From: Ciceribacter sp. L1K22
GTDB taxonomy: Bacteria > Pseudomonadota > Alphaproteobacteria > Rhizobiales > Rhizobiaceae
DNA: 64,000 nt
Direction: 5' to 3'
Assembly: GCF_017599385.1 (NCBI RefSeq)
Contig: NZ_JAGFPK010000002.1
Location: forward strand, 186,001-250,000
Positions 1-8,784 of the stretch are shown one piece after another. The notes under the pieces are model-generated. The model saw nothing but the letters and a program-made list of their open reading frames with translations, did no database searches and had not been told where the DNA came from. Numbering within the stretch: the stretch's first letter is position 1; every line of letters starts with the position of its first letter. The position numbers and the translations under genes are program-made.

Positions 1-146
1 ACCTTCAGCGCATCGGCTTTTGTTATGTCGCGGTTCCAGACCGTGACCTCGAAACCTGCGCCCAGCAGTCGCCGCGCCATCGGCGCGCCCATCAGGCCTG
101 TTCCGAGGAAGGCTATGTTTCGGGATTTCGTCGCGGTGTCCGTCAT
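1..146 (-). CDS. NAD(P)-dependent 3-hydroxyacid dehydrogenase, LtnD-like (5' part only)
   Basis: Only the first 48 codons are inside the window; the gene runs off the left edge. The translated start carries a Rossmann nucleotide-binding motif (FLGTGLMGAPMARRLL) followed by VWNRD, which is the N-terminus of the beta-hydroxyacid dehydrogenase family (3-hydroxyisobutyrate, tartronate semialdehyde and L-threonate dehydrogenases). Its ATG overlaps the stop of the upstream DenD-like gene by one base (TGATG), so the two are translationally coupled. DenD and LtnD-type enzymes are commonly clustered for four-carbon acid-sugar catabolism. The exact substrate is inferred from the neighbour, not seen. 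Confidence 0.8.
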   Translation of the reverse strand, partial: MTDTATKSRNIAFLGTGLMGAPMARRLLGAGFEVTVWNRDITKADALK

Positions 147-1129
147 CAGAGCTTTCCTCCCAGCTCGTCCTCGATGTGCGTCCTGATGATCTCGTCGAAG
201 GATTTTTCGGCGGTGAAGCTCAGGGCTGTCGCCCGTTTGGCCTCGAAGCCGGGAGCCCAGCCGGCGCACATGCGCATGATCATTTCGTCAGGCTCACGAC
301 GGATCAGCTTGACCGCCTTTTCGCCGGCGACGCGGCGGAGCGCCTCGATCTGCTCACCCACGGTGGCGCTCAAGCCCGGCATTGAGAGGTTGCGGCGCGG
401 ACCGACCTTTTCCAAGTCGATGGTTGCGCCATGGATGAGAAAGCCGACAGCCGAGCGCGGCGAGGCGTGCCAGTGGCGGACGTCGTCGGAGACCGGCAGA
501 ACGGCTTCCTGGCCAACGAGCGGTTCGCGTAGAATGTTGGAGAAGAAACCGGATGCCGCCTTGTTGGGCTTTCCCGGGCGGATGCAGATCGTGGGAAGGC
601 GGATGCCGATGCCGTCGAAGAAACCGCGACGCGAGTAGTCCGACAGCAGGAGCTCGCAGATCGCCTTCTGCGTGCCGTAACTGGTGAGCGGCGTCGTGTG
701 GAACTCGTCCGGGATCGGATAGGGCAGGGGCGCGCCGAAGACGGCGATCGAGGAGGTGAAGACGACGCGCGGCTTGTAGCCATCCTGGCCGTGGGCAATG
801 CGGATGGCGTCGAAGAGATAGCGGGTTCCATCGAGATTGATGCGGTAGCCCTTGTCGAAGTCCAGTTCGGCCTCGCCGGAGACGATGGCGGCGAGGTGGA
901 AGATGACATCGGGACGGCTGGAGATCAGGCGCTCCGCCTCACCGGGAGCCGACAGATCGATGGTCTCAAGGACGCTTTCGCCCTTAAATTCGGCTGGAGC
1001 GGCGGGTGTGACGACATCCACCAGCGTCATCTTCTCGACGGCCTTGCCGTCGAGCTGTCCGTCCTTGGCCAGACGTTCGGCCAGCTTGCGACCGACCATG
1101 CCGGCGGCTCCGATGATCAGGATATGCAT
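146..1129 (-). CDS. denD: D-erythronate dehydrogenase-like SDR (DenD family)
   Basis: This 327-residue extended short-chain dehydrogenase has an N-terminal NAD motif GAAGMVG (residues 7-13), a catalytic serine near 126-127 (FTSSIAVFG) and the Y151-x3-K155 pair in SYGTQK. Length and sequence style fit DenD, which oxidises D-erythronate to 2-keto-D-erythronate with NAD in the cytosol. The start has a strong AGGAGG six bases upstream. It is followed with a one-base overlap by an LtnD-like dehydrogenase and divergent from an FAD-linked oxidoreductase and a GntR regulator, which supports a role in acid-sugar catabolism. Other NAD-dependent epimerase/dehydratase substrates cannot be excluded. Confidence 0.8.
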   Translation of the reverse strand: MHILIIGAAGMVGRKLAERLAKDGQLDGKAVEKMTLVDVVTPAAPAEFKGESVLETIDLSAPGEAERLISSRPDVIFHLAAIVSGEAELDFDKGYRINLDGTRYLFDAIRIAHGQDGYKPRVVFTSSIAVFGAPLPYPIPDEFHTTPLTSYGTQKAICELLLSDYSRRGFFDGIGIRLPTICIRPGKPNKAASGFFSNILREPLVGQEAVLPVSDDVRHWHASPRSAVGFLIHGATIDLEKVGPRRNLSMPGLSATVGEQIEALRRVAGEKAVKLIRREPDEMIMRMCAGWAPGFEAKRATALSFTAEKSFDEIIRTHIEDELGGKL

Positions 1130-1192
1130 GAGATTCCTCCTCTAGACGAAGGCGGCAATCGTGACTTCAGGGCCGCCTCAACAAAACATTTG

Positions 1193-1213
1193 TAAGGTTG
1201 TCTGATAACCTTA
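1193..1213. promoter_or_regulatory. Inverted repeat, candidate GntR/FCD operator
   Basis: TAAGGTT-N7-AACCTTA is a perfect 7-base inverted repeat in the divergent promoter region between denD and the FAD-linked oxidoreductase. Its core TTGTCTGATAA (1198-1208) matches the FadR-subfamily consensus TNGTNNNACNA at all but one defined base. The local GntR/FCD regulator at 2774-3490 is the obvious candidate ligand-responsive binder, which is an inference. Confidence 0.55.
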
Positions 1214-1282
1214 TATGATGGCGTTGAAAACAGAATAGTTCGGACCGTCACCGGTCCGATGGGGATAGGTAGGAGACGACAG

Positions 1283-2740
1283 GTGGACGGGCAGGTCAGC
1301 AGGACTGGAAACGCGGCTGATGTCGAGGACAAGGTTGAGCACCTCGTGACGGCGCTCGGTAGCGATCTCGTTCTCGCTGGCGAGGACGTGTTGCGCTACT
1401 GCCGCGACTGGCATGGCGACGTGACGACCGGTGCGGTGGCCGTTTTGCGGCCGCGGTCGACGGAGGACGTCGCAGCAGCGGTCAAGGCGTGTGTCGATCT
1501 CGGTCTCTCCATCGTGCCGCAAGGCGGAAACACCGGACTGGTGCTTGGCGCCACCCCGGACCAGCCCGAGAGCCAGGTGGTCATCAGCCTGGAGCGTATG
1601 ACGCGCGTTCGTCGGATCGACCCGGACGATTTTTCCGCAGTCGTCGAGGCCGGCTGCATTCTCTCGGAATTCAAGGATGCGGTCGCGAAAGAAGGCATGT
1701 TCTTTCCGCTCGCGCTCGGAGCGCAGGGCTCCTGTCGGATCGGCGGCAATGTCTCGACAAATGCCGGCGGCGTCAACGTGTTGCGATACGGGATGACGCG
1801 TGAACTGGTCCTCGGCCTTGAGGTCGTGCTCCCTGATGGATCAATCTTCAACGGGTTGTCGACGCTTCGCAAGGACAATCGCGGTATCGATCTCAAGCAG
1901 CTGTTCATTGGGGCAGAGGGAACGCTGGGTATAATCACGGCGGTTTCTGTGAAGCTGATGCCGGAGCCCGAGCAGGTTGCAACGGCTTTGCTGGGCCTCA
2001 ATTCGCTGGATGACGCCATTGCACTTTATCGCAGGGCGCGTCGGGATTGCTGCGACCTGATGTCGGCATTCGAATTCATGCCGCCGCTCGCCTTCGTTCT
2101 GGCGCGCGAGGCGATGCCTGATCTCATGATGCCGATCGAGGCCGATTACCCTGCCTATGTGCTGATGGAGATGTCCGGTTCGGGTCTGGTCGATATCGAC
2201 GATCTGATGGAGCGTTTTCTCGAGACGGTCATGGAAGAAGGCGTCGTCGCCGACGGCGTCATCGCCACATCGTCCAACCAGTCGCGCAGCCTCTGGCTTT
2301 TCCGCGAGGGGATGAATGAGGGACAGGCCAAGCGCGGTCCGCATCTGCGCACGGATATCTCGGTGCCGCTTTCCCGGCTTGCGGATTTCGTTCGCGATGC
2401 CGAGGCTGCGGTGTTGGAGGTCGTGCCTGATTGCGTCAACGTATCCTACGGGCATGTTGGCGACGGCAATGTTCACCTCAATGTGTTGCCGCCGTCCGAC
2501 CTTTCCCCCGAAGAGAGTGCGGAGCGGATCTACAAGGCAAAGAAAGCGATCAATGGGGTTCTCGACCGCTACGAGGGCTCGATCAGCGCCGAGCACGGGA
2601 TCGGCCGGCTCAAGCGAAGCGATTATGAAGAGCGGCTTCCGGATGTGCGTCGCAAGTTGCTGACGTCGCTGAAGGCCGCGATCGACCCCGCCTTCATCAT
2701 GAACCCCGGATGCCAATTGAATTTCGGGGGCAATTCGTAG
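1283..2740 (+). CDS. FAD-linked oxidoreductase of the D-2-hydroxyacid dehydrogenase (GlcD/D2HGDH) family
   Basis: A 485-residue protein with an N-terminal FAD_binding_4 domain (GGNTGLVLGATP, GGNVSTNAGGVNVLRYG) and a C-terminal FAD-oxidase domain (HVGDGNVHLNV, SAEHGIGRLKR). Family members oxidise D-2-hydroxyacids such as D-lactate, D-2-hydroxyglutarate or glycolate, passing electrons to an acceptor other than oxygen. I chose GTG at 1283 because AGGAG lies eight bases before it; an ATG at 1259 is in frame but has no ribosome-binding site. It is divergent from denD and precedes the FCD regulator by 33 bases, so it probably handles a hydroxyacid intermediate of the same pathway. Substrate unknown. 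Confidence 0.85.
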   Translation: MDGQVSRTGNAADVEDKVEHLVTALGSDLVLAGEDVLRYCRDWHGDVTTGAVAVLRPRSTEDVAAAVKACVDLGLSIVPQGGNTGLVLGATPDQPESQVVISLERMTRVRRIDPDDFSAVVEAGCILSEFKDAVAKEGMFFPLALGAQGSCRIGGNVSTNAGGVNVLRYGMTRELVLGLEVVLPDGSIFNGLSTLRKDNRGIDLKQLFIGAEGTLGIITAVSVKLMPEPEQVATALLGLNSLDDAIALYRRARRDCCDLMSAFEFMPPLAFVLAREAMPDLMMPIEADYPAYVLMEMSGSGLVDIDDLMERFLETVMEEGVVADGVIATSSNQSRSLWLFREGMNEGQAKRGPHLRTDISVPLSRLADFVRDAEAAVLEVVPDCVNVSYGHVGDGNVHLNVLPPSDLSPEESAERIYKAKKAINGVLDRYEGSISAEHGIGRLKRSDYEERLPDVRRKLLTSLKAAIDPAFIMNPGCQLNFGGNS

Positions 2741-2773
2741 AAAACCGACGAGGGTGCAGGGAGGTGCAAACTC

Positions 2774-3490
2774 ATGTCGATGGATTTCGCGCAGATCAGG
2801 CGCACGGAACATCTGCCGTCGCGGATCGCGGGGCAGATAGGGCGCGACATAGCGGAGGGCAAACTTTCGCCGGGCGCCAAGCTGCCGACCGAGCATGTGC
2901 TGGCCAAGGGTTTCGGCGTGAGCCGATCGGTGGTCCGCGAGGCGATCGCGCAACTGCGCAATGAAGGGCTGGTGGAGACGAGGCAGGGGGTTGGTGCGTT
3001 TGTCACCGAGCTCGCGGCACGGTCTTCCCTCAGGATCGAGCAGGATGCCCTGCACGATCGATCGAGCTTCCGCGATCTTTTCGAGCTGCGCGTGCCGCTG
3101 GAGATAGAGGCGGCCGGCCTGGCCGCGCTTCACCATGATGCCGCCGACCTCGCCAAGCTCGACCAGACGCTGGCTCAGATGACGGGTGCCGACAAATGGA
3201 CGGAGCAGGGGATCGTGGCCGATCTCGCCTTTCATCGCGCCATCGGTGTCGCCACCAAGAACGAATACTTCTCTCTTTTCATCGGTTTCATTGCGGAGCG
3301 GATCAGTCTCGCGATCAACGCCGCAAGGGCCACGGCTGTGTTGGAGGAGATCGTCGAGGTGACGATTGCGGAGCATGTGGCTGTCCGGGATGCTGTGAAG
3401 ACACGCGATCCGGTGAAGGCCCGCGATGCGATGAGGGCGCATCTGCAGGGAGCGGCCGGGCGGCTCGGGCTGGTCTTGCAGACCTATTGA
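2774..3490 (+). CDS. GntR-family transcriptional regulator, FCD subfamily
   Basis: This 238-residue protein has an N-terminal winged helix (about residues 10-78; LPTEHVLAKGFGVSRSVVREAI is the recognition region) and an all-helical FCD ligand domain (about 90-228, with ELRVPLEIEAAGLAA and the histidine-rich stretch typical of metal-assisted acid binding). Such regulators usually repress catabolic operons until an organic acid binds. GGGAGGTG sits just before the ATG. Inverted repeats at 1193-1213 and 3604-3622 flank the unit and are plausible operators, so the protein probably controls both the denD side and the FAH-TRAP side. Confidence 0.9.
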   Translation: MSMDFAQIRRTEHLPSRIAGQIGRDIAEGKLSPGAKLPTEHVLAKGFGVSRSVVREAIAQLRNEGLVETRQGVGAFVTELAARSSLRIEQDALHDRSSFRDLFELRVPLEIEAAGLAALHHDAADLAKLDQTLAQMTGADKWTEQGIVADLAFHRAIGVATKNEYFSLFIGFIAERISLAINAARATAVLEEIVEVTIAEHVAVRDAVKTRDPVKARDAMRAHLQGAAGRLGLVLQTY

Positions 3491-3603
3491 GGCTGCGCCA
3501 CGTCGAAAATCGCCGTGTTTCGATGTCGTTAACGGCATTTGGGACGGTGGCAATTTCCCGGCTGGACACCAATGAAAAGTACGACTAAAAACACCCTGAA
3601 ACG

Positions 3604-3622
3604 TTGTCAGACATCCTGACAA
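3604..3622. promoter_or_regulatory. Inverted repeat, candidate GntR/FCD operator upstream of the FAH-TRAP operon
   Basis: TTGTCAG-N5-CTGACAA is a perfect 7-base inverted repeat about 50 bases before the FAH gene. Its left half reads TTGTCAGACAT, one mismatch from the FadR-type box TNGTNNNACNA, and resembles the core of the 1193-1213 repeat. Control of the transporter operon by the neighbouring regulator is inferred. Confidence 0.5.
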
Positions 3623-3673
3623 TACGGCAGGTTGGCTGGAGGGTCGACCTGGAACAGCACGAGGAGGTTGGTC

Positions 3674-4834
3674 TTGCAATCCAGACATGCGCTTCATACT
3701 GCAACGATACTGCCGGACGATTCCGGCCAAGCGTTGCTGGTCGGACGTGTTTGGTCCAAGGTCGCCAATGGGCCCTGTCCGGTGCTGGTCCGCGACGGTC
3801 ACGTCTTCGATCTGTCGTCGATCGCCGCGACAGTCTCCTTCCTCTTCGAGCAGGATAACCTCGTCGCGCGCCTTCGGTCCGCAGCTGACCTACGGGATCT
3901 CGGCGCGCTCGATGGCTTCCTTTCGGGCGAACTCGGCGAACTCCTGGCGCCTGTCGATCTGCAGGCAATCAAGGCCGCCGGCGTCACCTTCGCCGACAGC
4001 ATGCTGGAGCGTGTGATCGAGGAGCAGGCCAAGGGCGACTCGTCACGTGCGCTTGCGATCCGTGGACAACTCGCGCCCGTCCTTGGCGACAGCCTCCGCG
4101 GTGTTGTCGCCGGCTCGGAACAGGCGGCCAAGGTCAAAGCCCTGCTTCAGGACATGGGCCTCTGGTCGCAGTATCTTGAGGTCGGCATCGGCCCGGACGC
4201 GGAAATCTTCACGAAGTCCCAGCCCATGTCGTCCGTCGGATGTGGCGCGACGGTCGGTATACACCCGATCTCGCAGTGGAATAACCCGGAGCCGGAGGTC
4301 GTTCTTGCGATCCGCTCCGACGGGACCATTCTCGGCGCCACGCTCGGTAACGACGTCAACCTTCGCGACGTTGAGGGACGCTCGGCCCTCCTGCTTGGCA
4401 AGGCGAAGGACAACAATGCATCCTGCTCGATCGGGCCGTTCATTCGTTTGTTCGATGAAAACTTCACCATCGACGACCTGCGCAAAGTGAAGGTTTCACT
4501 GCTGGTCAAGGGTGAGGACGGGTTCGAAATGACGGGCGAAAGCCCGATGGAAGCGATCAGCCGTTCGCCGGAAAACCTGGCAGCGCAGCTGCGTAACCGA
4601 AATCACCAATATCCGGACGGAGCCGTTCTGTTCCTCGGAACCATGTTCGCACCGGTCAAGGATCGGCGTGGAGCTGGGCAAGGGTTCACCCATGAAATCG
4701 GTGATCGCGTTGAAATCGCCACGCCAAAACTGGGGCGCCTGGTCAATTGGGTCGATCGCAGCGATGCCTGCCCGGAGTGGACCTTCGGCACCGGCGCGCT
4801 CATGAAGAACCTCGCCCAGCGCGGACTTCTGTAG
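3674..4834 (+). CDS. FAH-family 2-keto-3-deoxy-aldonate dehydratase-like protein (XylX-like)
   Basis: A 386-residue member of the fumarylacetoacetate hydrolase fold family. The C-terminal half has the family core (PEPEVVLAI, GATLGNDVNLRDVEGRS, LLLGKAKDNNASC, LFLGTMFAP, FTHEIGDRVEI). Length and the long N-terminal domain resemble the Caulobacter XylX and AraD-type enzymes that dehydrate 2-keto-3-deoxy-pentonates to alpha-ketoglutarate semialdehyde; that comparison is from memory. I chose TTG at 3674, with AGGAGG six bases upstream, over an in-frame TTG at 3632 that has none. It lies 20 bases before the TRAP genes and probably forms an operon with them. Confidence 0.75.
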   Translation: MQSRHALHTATILPDDSGQALLVGRVWSKVANGPCPVLVRDGHVFDLSSIAATVSFLFEQDNLVARLRSAADLRDLGALDGFLSGELGELLAPVDLQAIKAAGVTFADSMLERVIEEQAKGDSSRALAIRGQLAPVLGDSLRGVVAGSEQAAKVKALLQDMGLWSQYLEVGIGPDAEIFTKSQPMSSVGCGATVGIHPISQWNNPEPEVVLAIRSDGTILGATLGNDVNLRDVEGRSALLLGKAKDNNASCSIGPFIRLFDENFTIDDLRKVKVSLLVKGEDGFEMTGESPMEAISRSPENLAAQLRNRNHQYPDGAVLFLGTMFAPVKDRRGAGQGFTHEIGDRVEIATPKLGRLVNWVDRSDACPEWTFGTGALMKNLAQRGLL

Positions 4835-4854
4835 AAAGATAGGGGGAGGATACG

Positions 4855-5388
4855 GTGCAAAAGCTCATTGATCTCTTTTATCGAATTCTCGACGTCCTCC
4901 TGATCTTCCTGCTTTCGGGCATGGCGGTGATGGTGTTCGTCAACGTCGTGCTGCGCTACGCCTTCAATTCGGGCCTGACGGTCTCGGACGAGCTCGCCCG
5001 GTACTTCTTCGTCTGGGTTACGTTTATCGGCGCCGTCGTGGCGTTCCGCGAGCACGGGCACATGGGTGTCGAGACGCTCGTCGCGATGTTTGGCCGGAAG
5101 GGCCGTGTCATCTGCATGGCGCTCAGCAACATCCTGATCATCGGTGTCTCTGCGATTTTCTTCTGGGGTACCTGGAAGCAGTTCCCGATCAACTGGAGCA
5201 TGAGCGCGCCGGTTACCGGCCTGTCGATGGGTTTCGTTTACGGCATCGGTTTCTTCACGGGCGCGGGTTGCGTGATCATTGCCCTTGAACGCCTGCTTCG
5301 CGTGGTAACGGGGCGGATCACCGATGAAGAGCTTGCCGCATTCGCCGGCGAAAACATGACTCTCGAGCATCTGTCGGAGCGTTCCTGA
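4855..5388 (+). CDS. dctQ: TRAP transporter small permease (DctQ)
   Basis: A 177-residue inner-membrane protein with four hydrophobic helices (about residues 12-35, 50-68, 88-108 and 125-148) and the DctQ-type motif DELARYFFVWVTFIGA. It bridges the large permease and the periplasmic binding protein in a sodium-driven organic-acid importer. GTG start with GGGGAGGA six bases upstream. Its stop overlaps the ATG of the large permease by one base (TGATG). Confidence 0.93.
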   Translation: MQKLIDLFYRILDVLLIFLLSGMAVMVFVNVVLRYAFNSGLTVSDELARYFFVWVTFIGAVVAFREHGHMGVETLVAMFGRKGRVICMALSNILIIGVSAIFFWGTWKQFPINWSMSAPVTGLSMGFVYGIGFFTGAGCVIIALERLLRVVTGRITDEELAAFAGENMTLEHLSERS

Positions 5389-6665
5389 TGACTCTTCTGG
5401 TATTCGTCGGTTCCCTCCTCAGTGCCATGGCGATCGGCGTGCCGGTCGCGTTTGCCCTGATGTTCTGCGGCGTCATCCTCATGTGGTTCATGGGGATGTT
5501 CAACAGCCAGATCATCGCGCAGAACATGATCATCGGCGCGGATACATTCACACTGCTTGCAATTCCCTTCTTCGTCCTGGCCGGTGAGTTGATGAACGCC
5601 GGCGGTCTGTCGAAGCGGATCATCGAGTTCGCGATCGCATGCGTCGGACACATCCGCGGTGGTCTCGGCATCGTTGCCATCATGGCGGCGGTGATCATGG
5701 CCAGTATCTCCGGTTCGGCTGCGGCCGACACGGCGGCGCTCGCCGCGATTCTCATTCCGATGATGGCGAAGGCCGGTTACAACGTCCCCCGATCGGCGGG
5801 CCTCATTGCCTCGGGCGGCATCATCGCTCCGGTCATTCCGCCCTCGATGGCGTTCATCGTCTTCGGCGTGTCGGCGAACGTGTCGATCACCCAGCTCTTC
5901 ATGGCCGGTATCGTGCCGGGTCTGCTGATGGGTCTGTCTTTGATCCTGACCTGGCAGGTCGTGGTTCGGAAAGACAACATTCAGCCGCTACCGAAGGCGC
6001 CGATGTCGGCCCGTGTGCAGGCTACGGGGCGCGCAGCCTGGGCGCTGGGCATGCCGGTCATTATCCTCGGCGGCATCAAGGCCGGCGTCGTGACGCCGAC
6101 GGAAGCGGCGGTCATCGCGGCCTTCTATGCGCTGTTTGTTGGCGTGTTCATCTATCGCGAGCTGAAGCCCAAGGACCTGCCGAAAGTCATCCTGCAGGCG
6201 GCCAAGACGACTGCGGTCATCATGTTCCTTGTCTGTGCGGCCCTGGTGTCCGCCTGGTTGATCACCGCCGCCAACATTCCGGGCGAGATCACGCGCTACA
6301 TTGCGCCGCTGATCGATCAGCCGAAATTGCTGATGCTGGCCATCATGGTGCTGATCCTGATCGTCGGAACGGCACTCGACCTGACGCCAACGATCCTGAT
6401 CCTGACGCCGGTGCTGATGCCGATCATCAAGCAGGCCGGCATCGATCCGATATACTTCGGCGTCATGTTCATCATGAACTGCTGCATCGGCCTGATCACG
6501 CCGCCAGTCGGCGTGGTGCTCAACGTCGTCAGCGGCGTCGGACGCGTGCCGCTCGGCAAGGTCGTCACCGGCATCCTGCCCTTCCTGCTCGCGCAGGTGG
6601 CCCTGCTGATGCTGTTTGTCCTGTTCCCCGAAATCATCACCGTGCCGGCGCAATGGCTGCGGTGA
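5388..6665 (+). CDS. dctM: TRAP transporter large permease (DctM)
   Basis: A 425-residue polytopic protein, hydrophobic throughout, of the usual DctM length with about 12 membrane helices. Recognisable family stretches are GEVMN-type AGELMNAGGLSKRI, SGSAAADTAALAAILIPMM, IAPVIPPSMAFIVFG and TPPVGVVLNVVSGV. It is the sodium/solute translocation subunit. It overlaps dctQ by one base and is followed after 49 bases by dctP. Confidence 0.95.
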   Translation: MTLLVFVGSLLSAMAIGVPVAFALMFCGVILMWFMGMFNSQIIAQNMIIGADTFTLLAIPFFVLAGELMNAGGLSKRIIEFAIACVGHIRGGLGIVAIMAAVIMASISGSAAADTAALAAILIPMMAKAGYNVPRSAGLIASGGIIAPVIPPSMAFIVFGVSANVSITQLFMAGIVPGLLMGLSLILTWQVVVRKDNIQPLPKAPMSARVQATGRAAWALGMPVIILGGIKAGVVTPTEAAVIAAFYALFVGVFIYRELKPKDLPKVILQAAKTTAVIMFLVCAALVSAWLITAANIPGEITRYIAPLIDQPKLLMLAIMVLILIVGTALDLTPTILILTPVLMPIIKQAGIDPIYFGVMFIMNCCIGLITPPVGVVLNVVSGVGRVPLGKVVTGILPFLLAQVALLMLFVLFPEIITVPAQWLR

Positions 6666-6714
6666 TGGGACTTTAACCCAGACCTTTTCCACCAAGATCC
6701 AAAGGGAGGATATT

Positions 6715-7719
6715 ATGAGAAAGCTTCTTCTGACCACCACCGCTCTGGCTTTCGCCTGCTCGGCCGCGGCCCCGGCGTTTGCGGAGTTCAACGACCGCAC
6801 GATCCGTGTATCCAATGGCATCAACGCCGACCACCCGGTCGGTAACGGCATCGAGGCCATGCAGAAGTGCCTGGACGACAAGTCCGGCGGCAAGCTGAAG
6901 CTGCAGGCTTTCTGGGGCGGCGCGCTCGGCGGTGACCTTCAGGCCACCCAGGCACTGCGTTCCGGCATCCAGGAAGCCGTCGTAACGTCGTCTTCGCCGC
7001 TCGTCGGTATCGAGCCGGCGCTCGGCGTGTTCGATCTGCCGTTCCTGTTCGCCAATGCCGAGGAAGCCTACAAGGTTCTCGACGGCAAGTTCGGCGACAT
7101 GATGAACGAGAAGATGGCCGCTGTCGGTCTCGTGAACCTCGCCTACTGGGAAAACGGCTTCCGTAACCTGTCGAACTCGGTTCGTCCTGTTACGAAGTGG
7201 GAAGACTTCGAGGGGATGAAGGTTCGCGTCATGCAGAACAACGTGTTCCTCGATACCTTCCAGAACCTCGGCGCCAACGCCACCCCGATGGCTTTCGGCG
7301 AAGTCTTCTCGGCTCTTGAAACCAAGACCATCGACGCGCAGGAAAACCCCTACGTGACGATCGATACCTCGAAGTTCTTCGAAGTGCAGAAGTACGTTAC
7401 CGAGACGAACCACGCCTACACGCCGTTCCTCTTCCTCTTCTCCAAGGCAATTTTCGACACCTACACGCCGGAAGAGCAGGCTGCACTGCGGGAATGCGCT
7501 GTCGTCGGTCGTGACGTCGAGCGTCAGGTCATTGGCGACCTGAACAAGAAGTCGCTTGAGAAGATCAAGGCTGCCGGTCTGGAAGTGAACGTGCTTTCGC
7601 CGGAAGAGCAGGCTCGTATCCGCGAGAAGTCCATGGTCGTTTACGAGAAGCACAAGGCTGAAATCGGCGCAGACGTTGTCGATGGCATTCTTGCCGAGCT
7701 TGCCGAGATCCGCAAGTAA
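6715..7719 (+). CDS. dctP: TRAP transporter periplasmic substrate-binding protein (DctP)
   Basis: A 334-residue secreted protein with a signal peptide (residues 1 to about 23, ending APAFA) and the DctP fold. The region KVRVMQNNVFLD contains the arginine that normally binds the substrate carboxylate, followed by FGEVFSALETKTIDAQENP typical of the family. I took ATG 6715 (GGGAGGA seven bases upstream) rather than an in-frame start at 6616 inside dctM. Together with dctQ and dctM it forms a complete importer, probably for the acid sugar degraded by the surrounding enzymes. The ligand cannot be read from sequence. A strong terminator follows. Confidence 0.93.
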   Translation: MRKLLLTTTALAFACSAAAPAFAEFNDRTIRVSNGINADHPVGNGIEAMQKCLDDKSGGKLKLQAFWGGALGGDLQATQALRSGIQEAVVTSSSPLVGIEPALGVFDLPFLFANAEEAYKVLDGKFGDMMNEKMAAVGLVNLAYWENGFRNLSNSVRPVTKWEDFEGMKVRVMQNNVFLDTFQNLGANATPMAFGEVFSALETKTIDAQENPYVTIDTSKFFEVQKYVTETNHAYTPFLFLFSKAIFDTYTPEEQAALRECAVVGRDVERQVIGDLNKKSLEKIKAAGLEVNVLSPEEQARIREKSMVVYEKHKAEIGADVVDGILAELAEIRK

Positions 7720-7748
7720 CCTCCCAGGATCCGGCATTAGCCGGGCCG

Positions 7749-7785
7749 AAAAAAGCCCGCAACGGAGACCGTTGCGGGCTTTTTT
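7749..7785. terminator. Bidirectional Rho-independent terminator
   Basis: An 11-base perfect stem (GCCCGCAACGG, 7755-7765, with its complement at 7769-7779) closes a three-base loop. It is preceded by six A and followed by six T, so it can end both the TRAP operon and the convergent EamA-permease operon. Confidence 0.92.
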
Positions 7786-7821
7786 GTGAGGTATTTCAGC
7801 GAAGGGCGAGAAGCCGTCGGC

Positions 7822-8748
7822 TTATTCGGGAACCGACGGAAGGACGGCGTCGCGCTTCTTCAACTGCTGTTCCCGGAAGAAGATGAACATGCCGGAACCG
7901 ACGATCAGGGCCGCGCCGAGCAGCATGGTCGCTCTTGGCACGTCGCCGAAGAACAGCCAGCCGAAGATGATTGCCCAGAGAAGCAGCGTATACTGAAGTG
8001 GGGCGACGGTTGCGGCGTCGGAGATCTTCAGGGCGCGGTTCACCAGGATGTGGGCGCCCATGGCGACAACGCCGAGCAGGCAGAGGAGCCCGAAATCGCC
8101 CGCCGAAGTGACCGGTGACCAGTCGAAAGGTGCAAACACCAGTCCGGCGAGGCCGGCGCCCAGAAGCTGGAAGAATACAAGCGTCTTGTCCGGCGTTCCA
8201 CGGAGGCTACGCCCCGACAGCAGCATAAAGGCGAAGGCGAGGGTGCCGACGATCGAGATCACCGCAGGCAAGGTGAACATGGCGCCCGATGGCTCCAGCG
8301 TGATGATCACGCCGACGAAGCCGATCGCAATCGCGGTCCAGCGCCGCCAGCCGACTTTTTCGCCGAGCAACAACGGAGAGGCGGCGGCAACATAGATCGG
8401 CGCGGCAAGCCAGTAGGTCATGACGTCGGCGAGCGGCAGATACATGACCGCGTAGTAGAAGCAGAAGACCTCCAGGGTGGAAAACATGACGCGCGCGGCC
8501 TGCATCATTGGACGCTCGGCTTCGATGATGGGCTTCAATCCGGCGCGCCAAAGGAAAGGAGCCAGAATAAGAAGCGCGGCGATGCTGCGGATCAGGATCA
8601 CCTGTCCGAGGCCATAGCTTGCGACGAGCCACTTTCCCATCGCATCGTTCAGCGAGAACATGAACATGCCGAGCAGCATGATCGCTGGTCCCGCCAGGGC
8701 GCTGTAACTTCGATGCGCGTCAACCGCGCCGGTCGTAGAATTGGACAT
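7822..8748 (-). CDS. EamA/DMT-family permease
   Basis: A 308-residue membrane protein with about ten hydrophobic helices arranged as two EamA repeats (roughly residues 15-145 and 160-295). Family members export or import small metabolites. Start ATG has GGGAGGA five bases upstream. It is the last gene of a regulator, dehydratase and permease unit on the minus strand, and shares the bidirectional terminator with the TRAP operon. The substrate is unknown; a sugar acid or keto-acid is a guess from context. Confidence 0.85.
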   Translation of the reverse strand: MSNSTTGAVDAHRSYSALAGPAIMLLGMFMFSLNDAMGKWLVASYGLGQVILIRSIAALLILAPFLWRAGLKPIIEAERPMMQAARVMFSTLEVFCFYYAVMYLPLADVMTYWLAAPIYVAAASPLLLGEKVGWRRWTAIAIGFVGVIITLEPSGAMFTLPAVISIVGTLAFAFMLLSGRSLRGTPDKTLVFFQLLGAGLAGLVFAPFDWSPVTSAGDFGLLCLLGVVAMGAHILVNRALKISDAATVAPLQYTLLLWAIIFGWLFFGDVPRATMLLGAALIVGSGMFIFFREQQLKKRDAVLPSVPE

Positions 8749-8784
8749 CTTTCCTCCCGATAGTCTTTGATGCTTACTGATAGG

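Noticed and set aside
1841..3802. 653-codon open frame on the minus strand
   Set aside because: It runs antisense to the FAD oxidoreductase and the FCD regulator, both with clear domains and ribosome sites; it is a GC-rich shadow.
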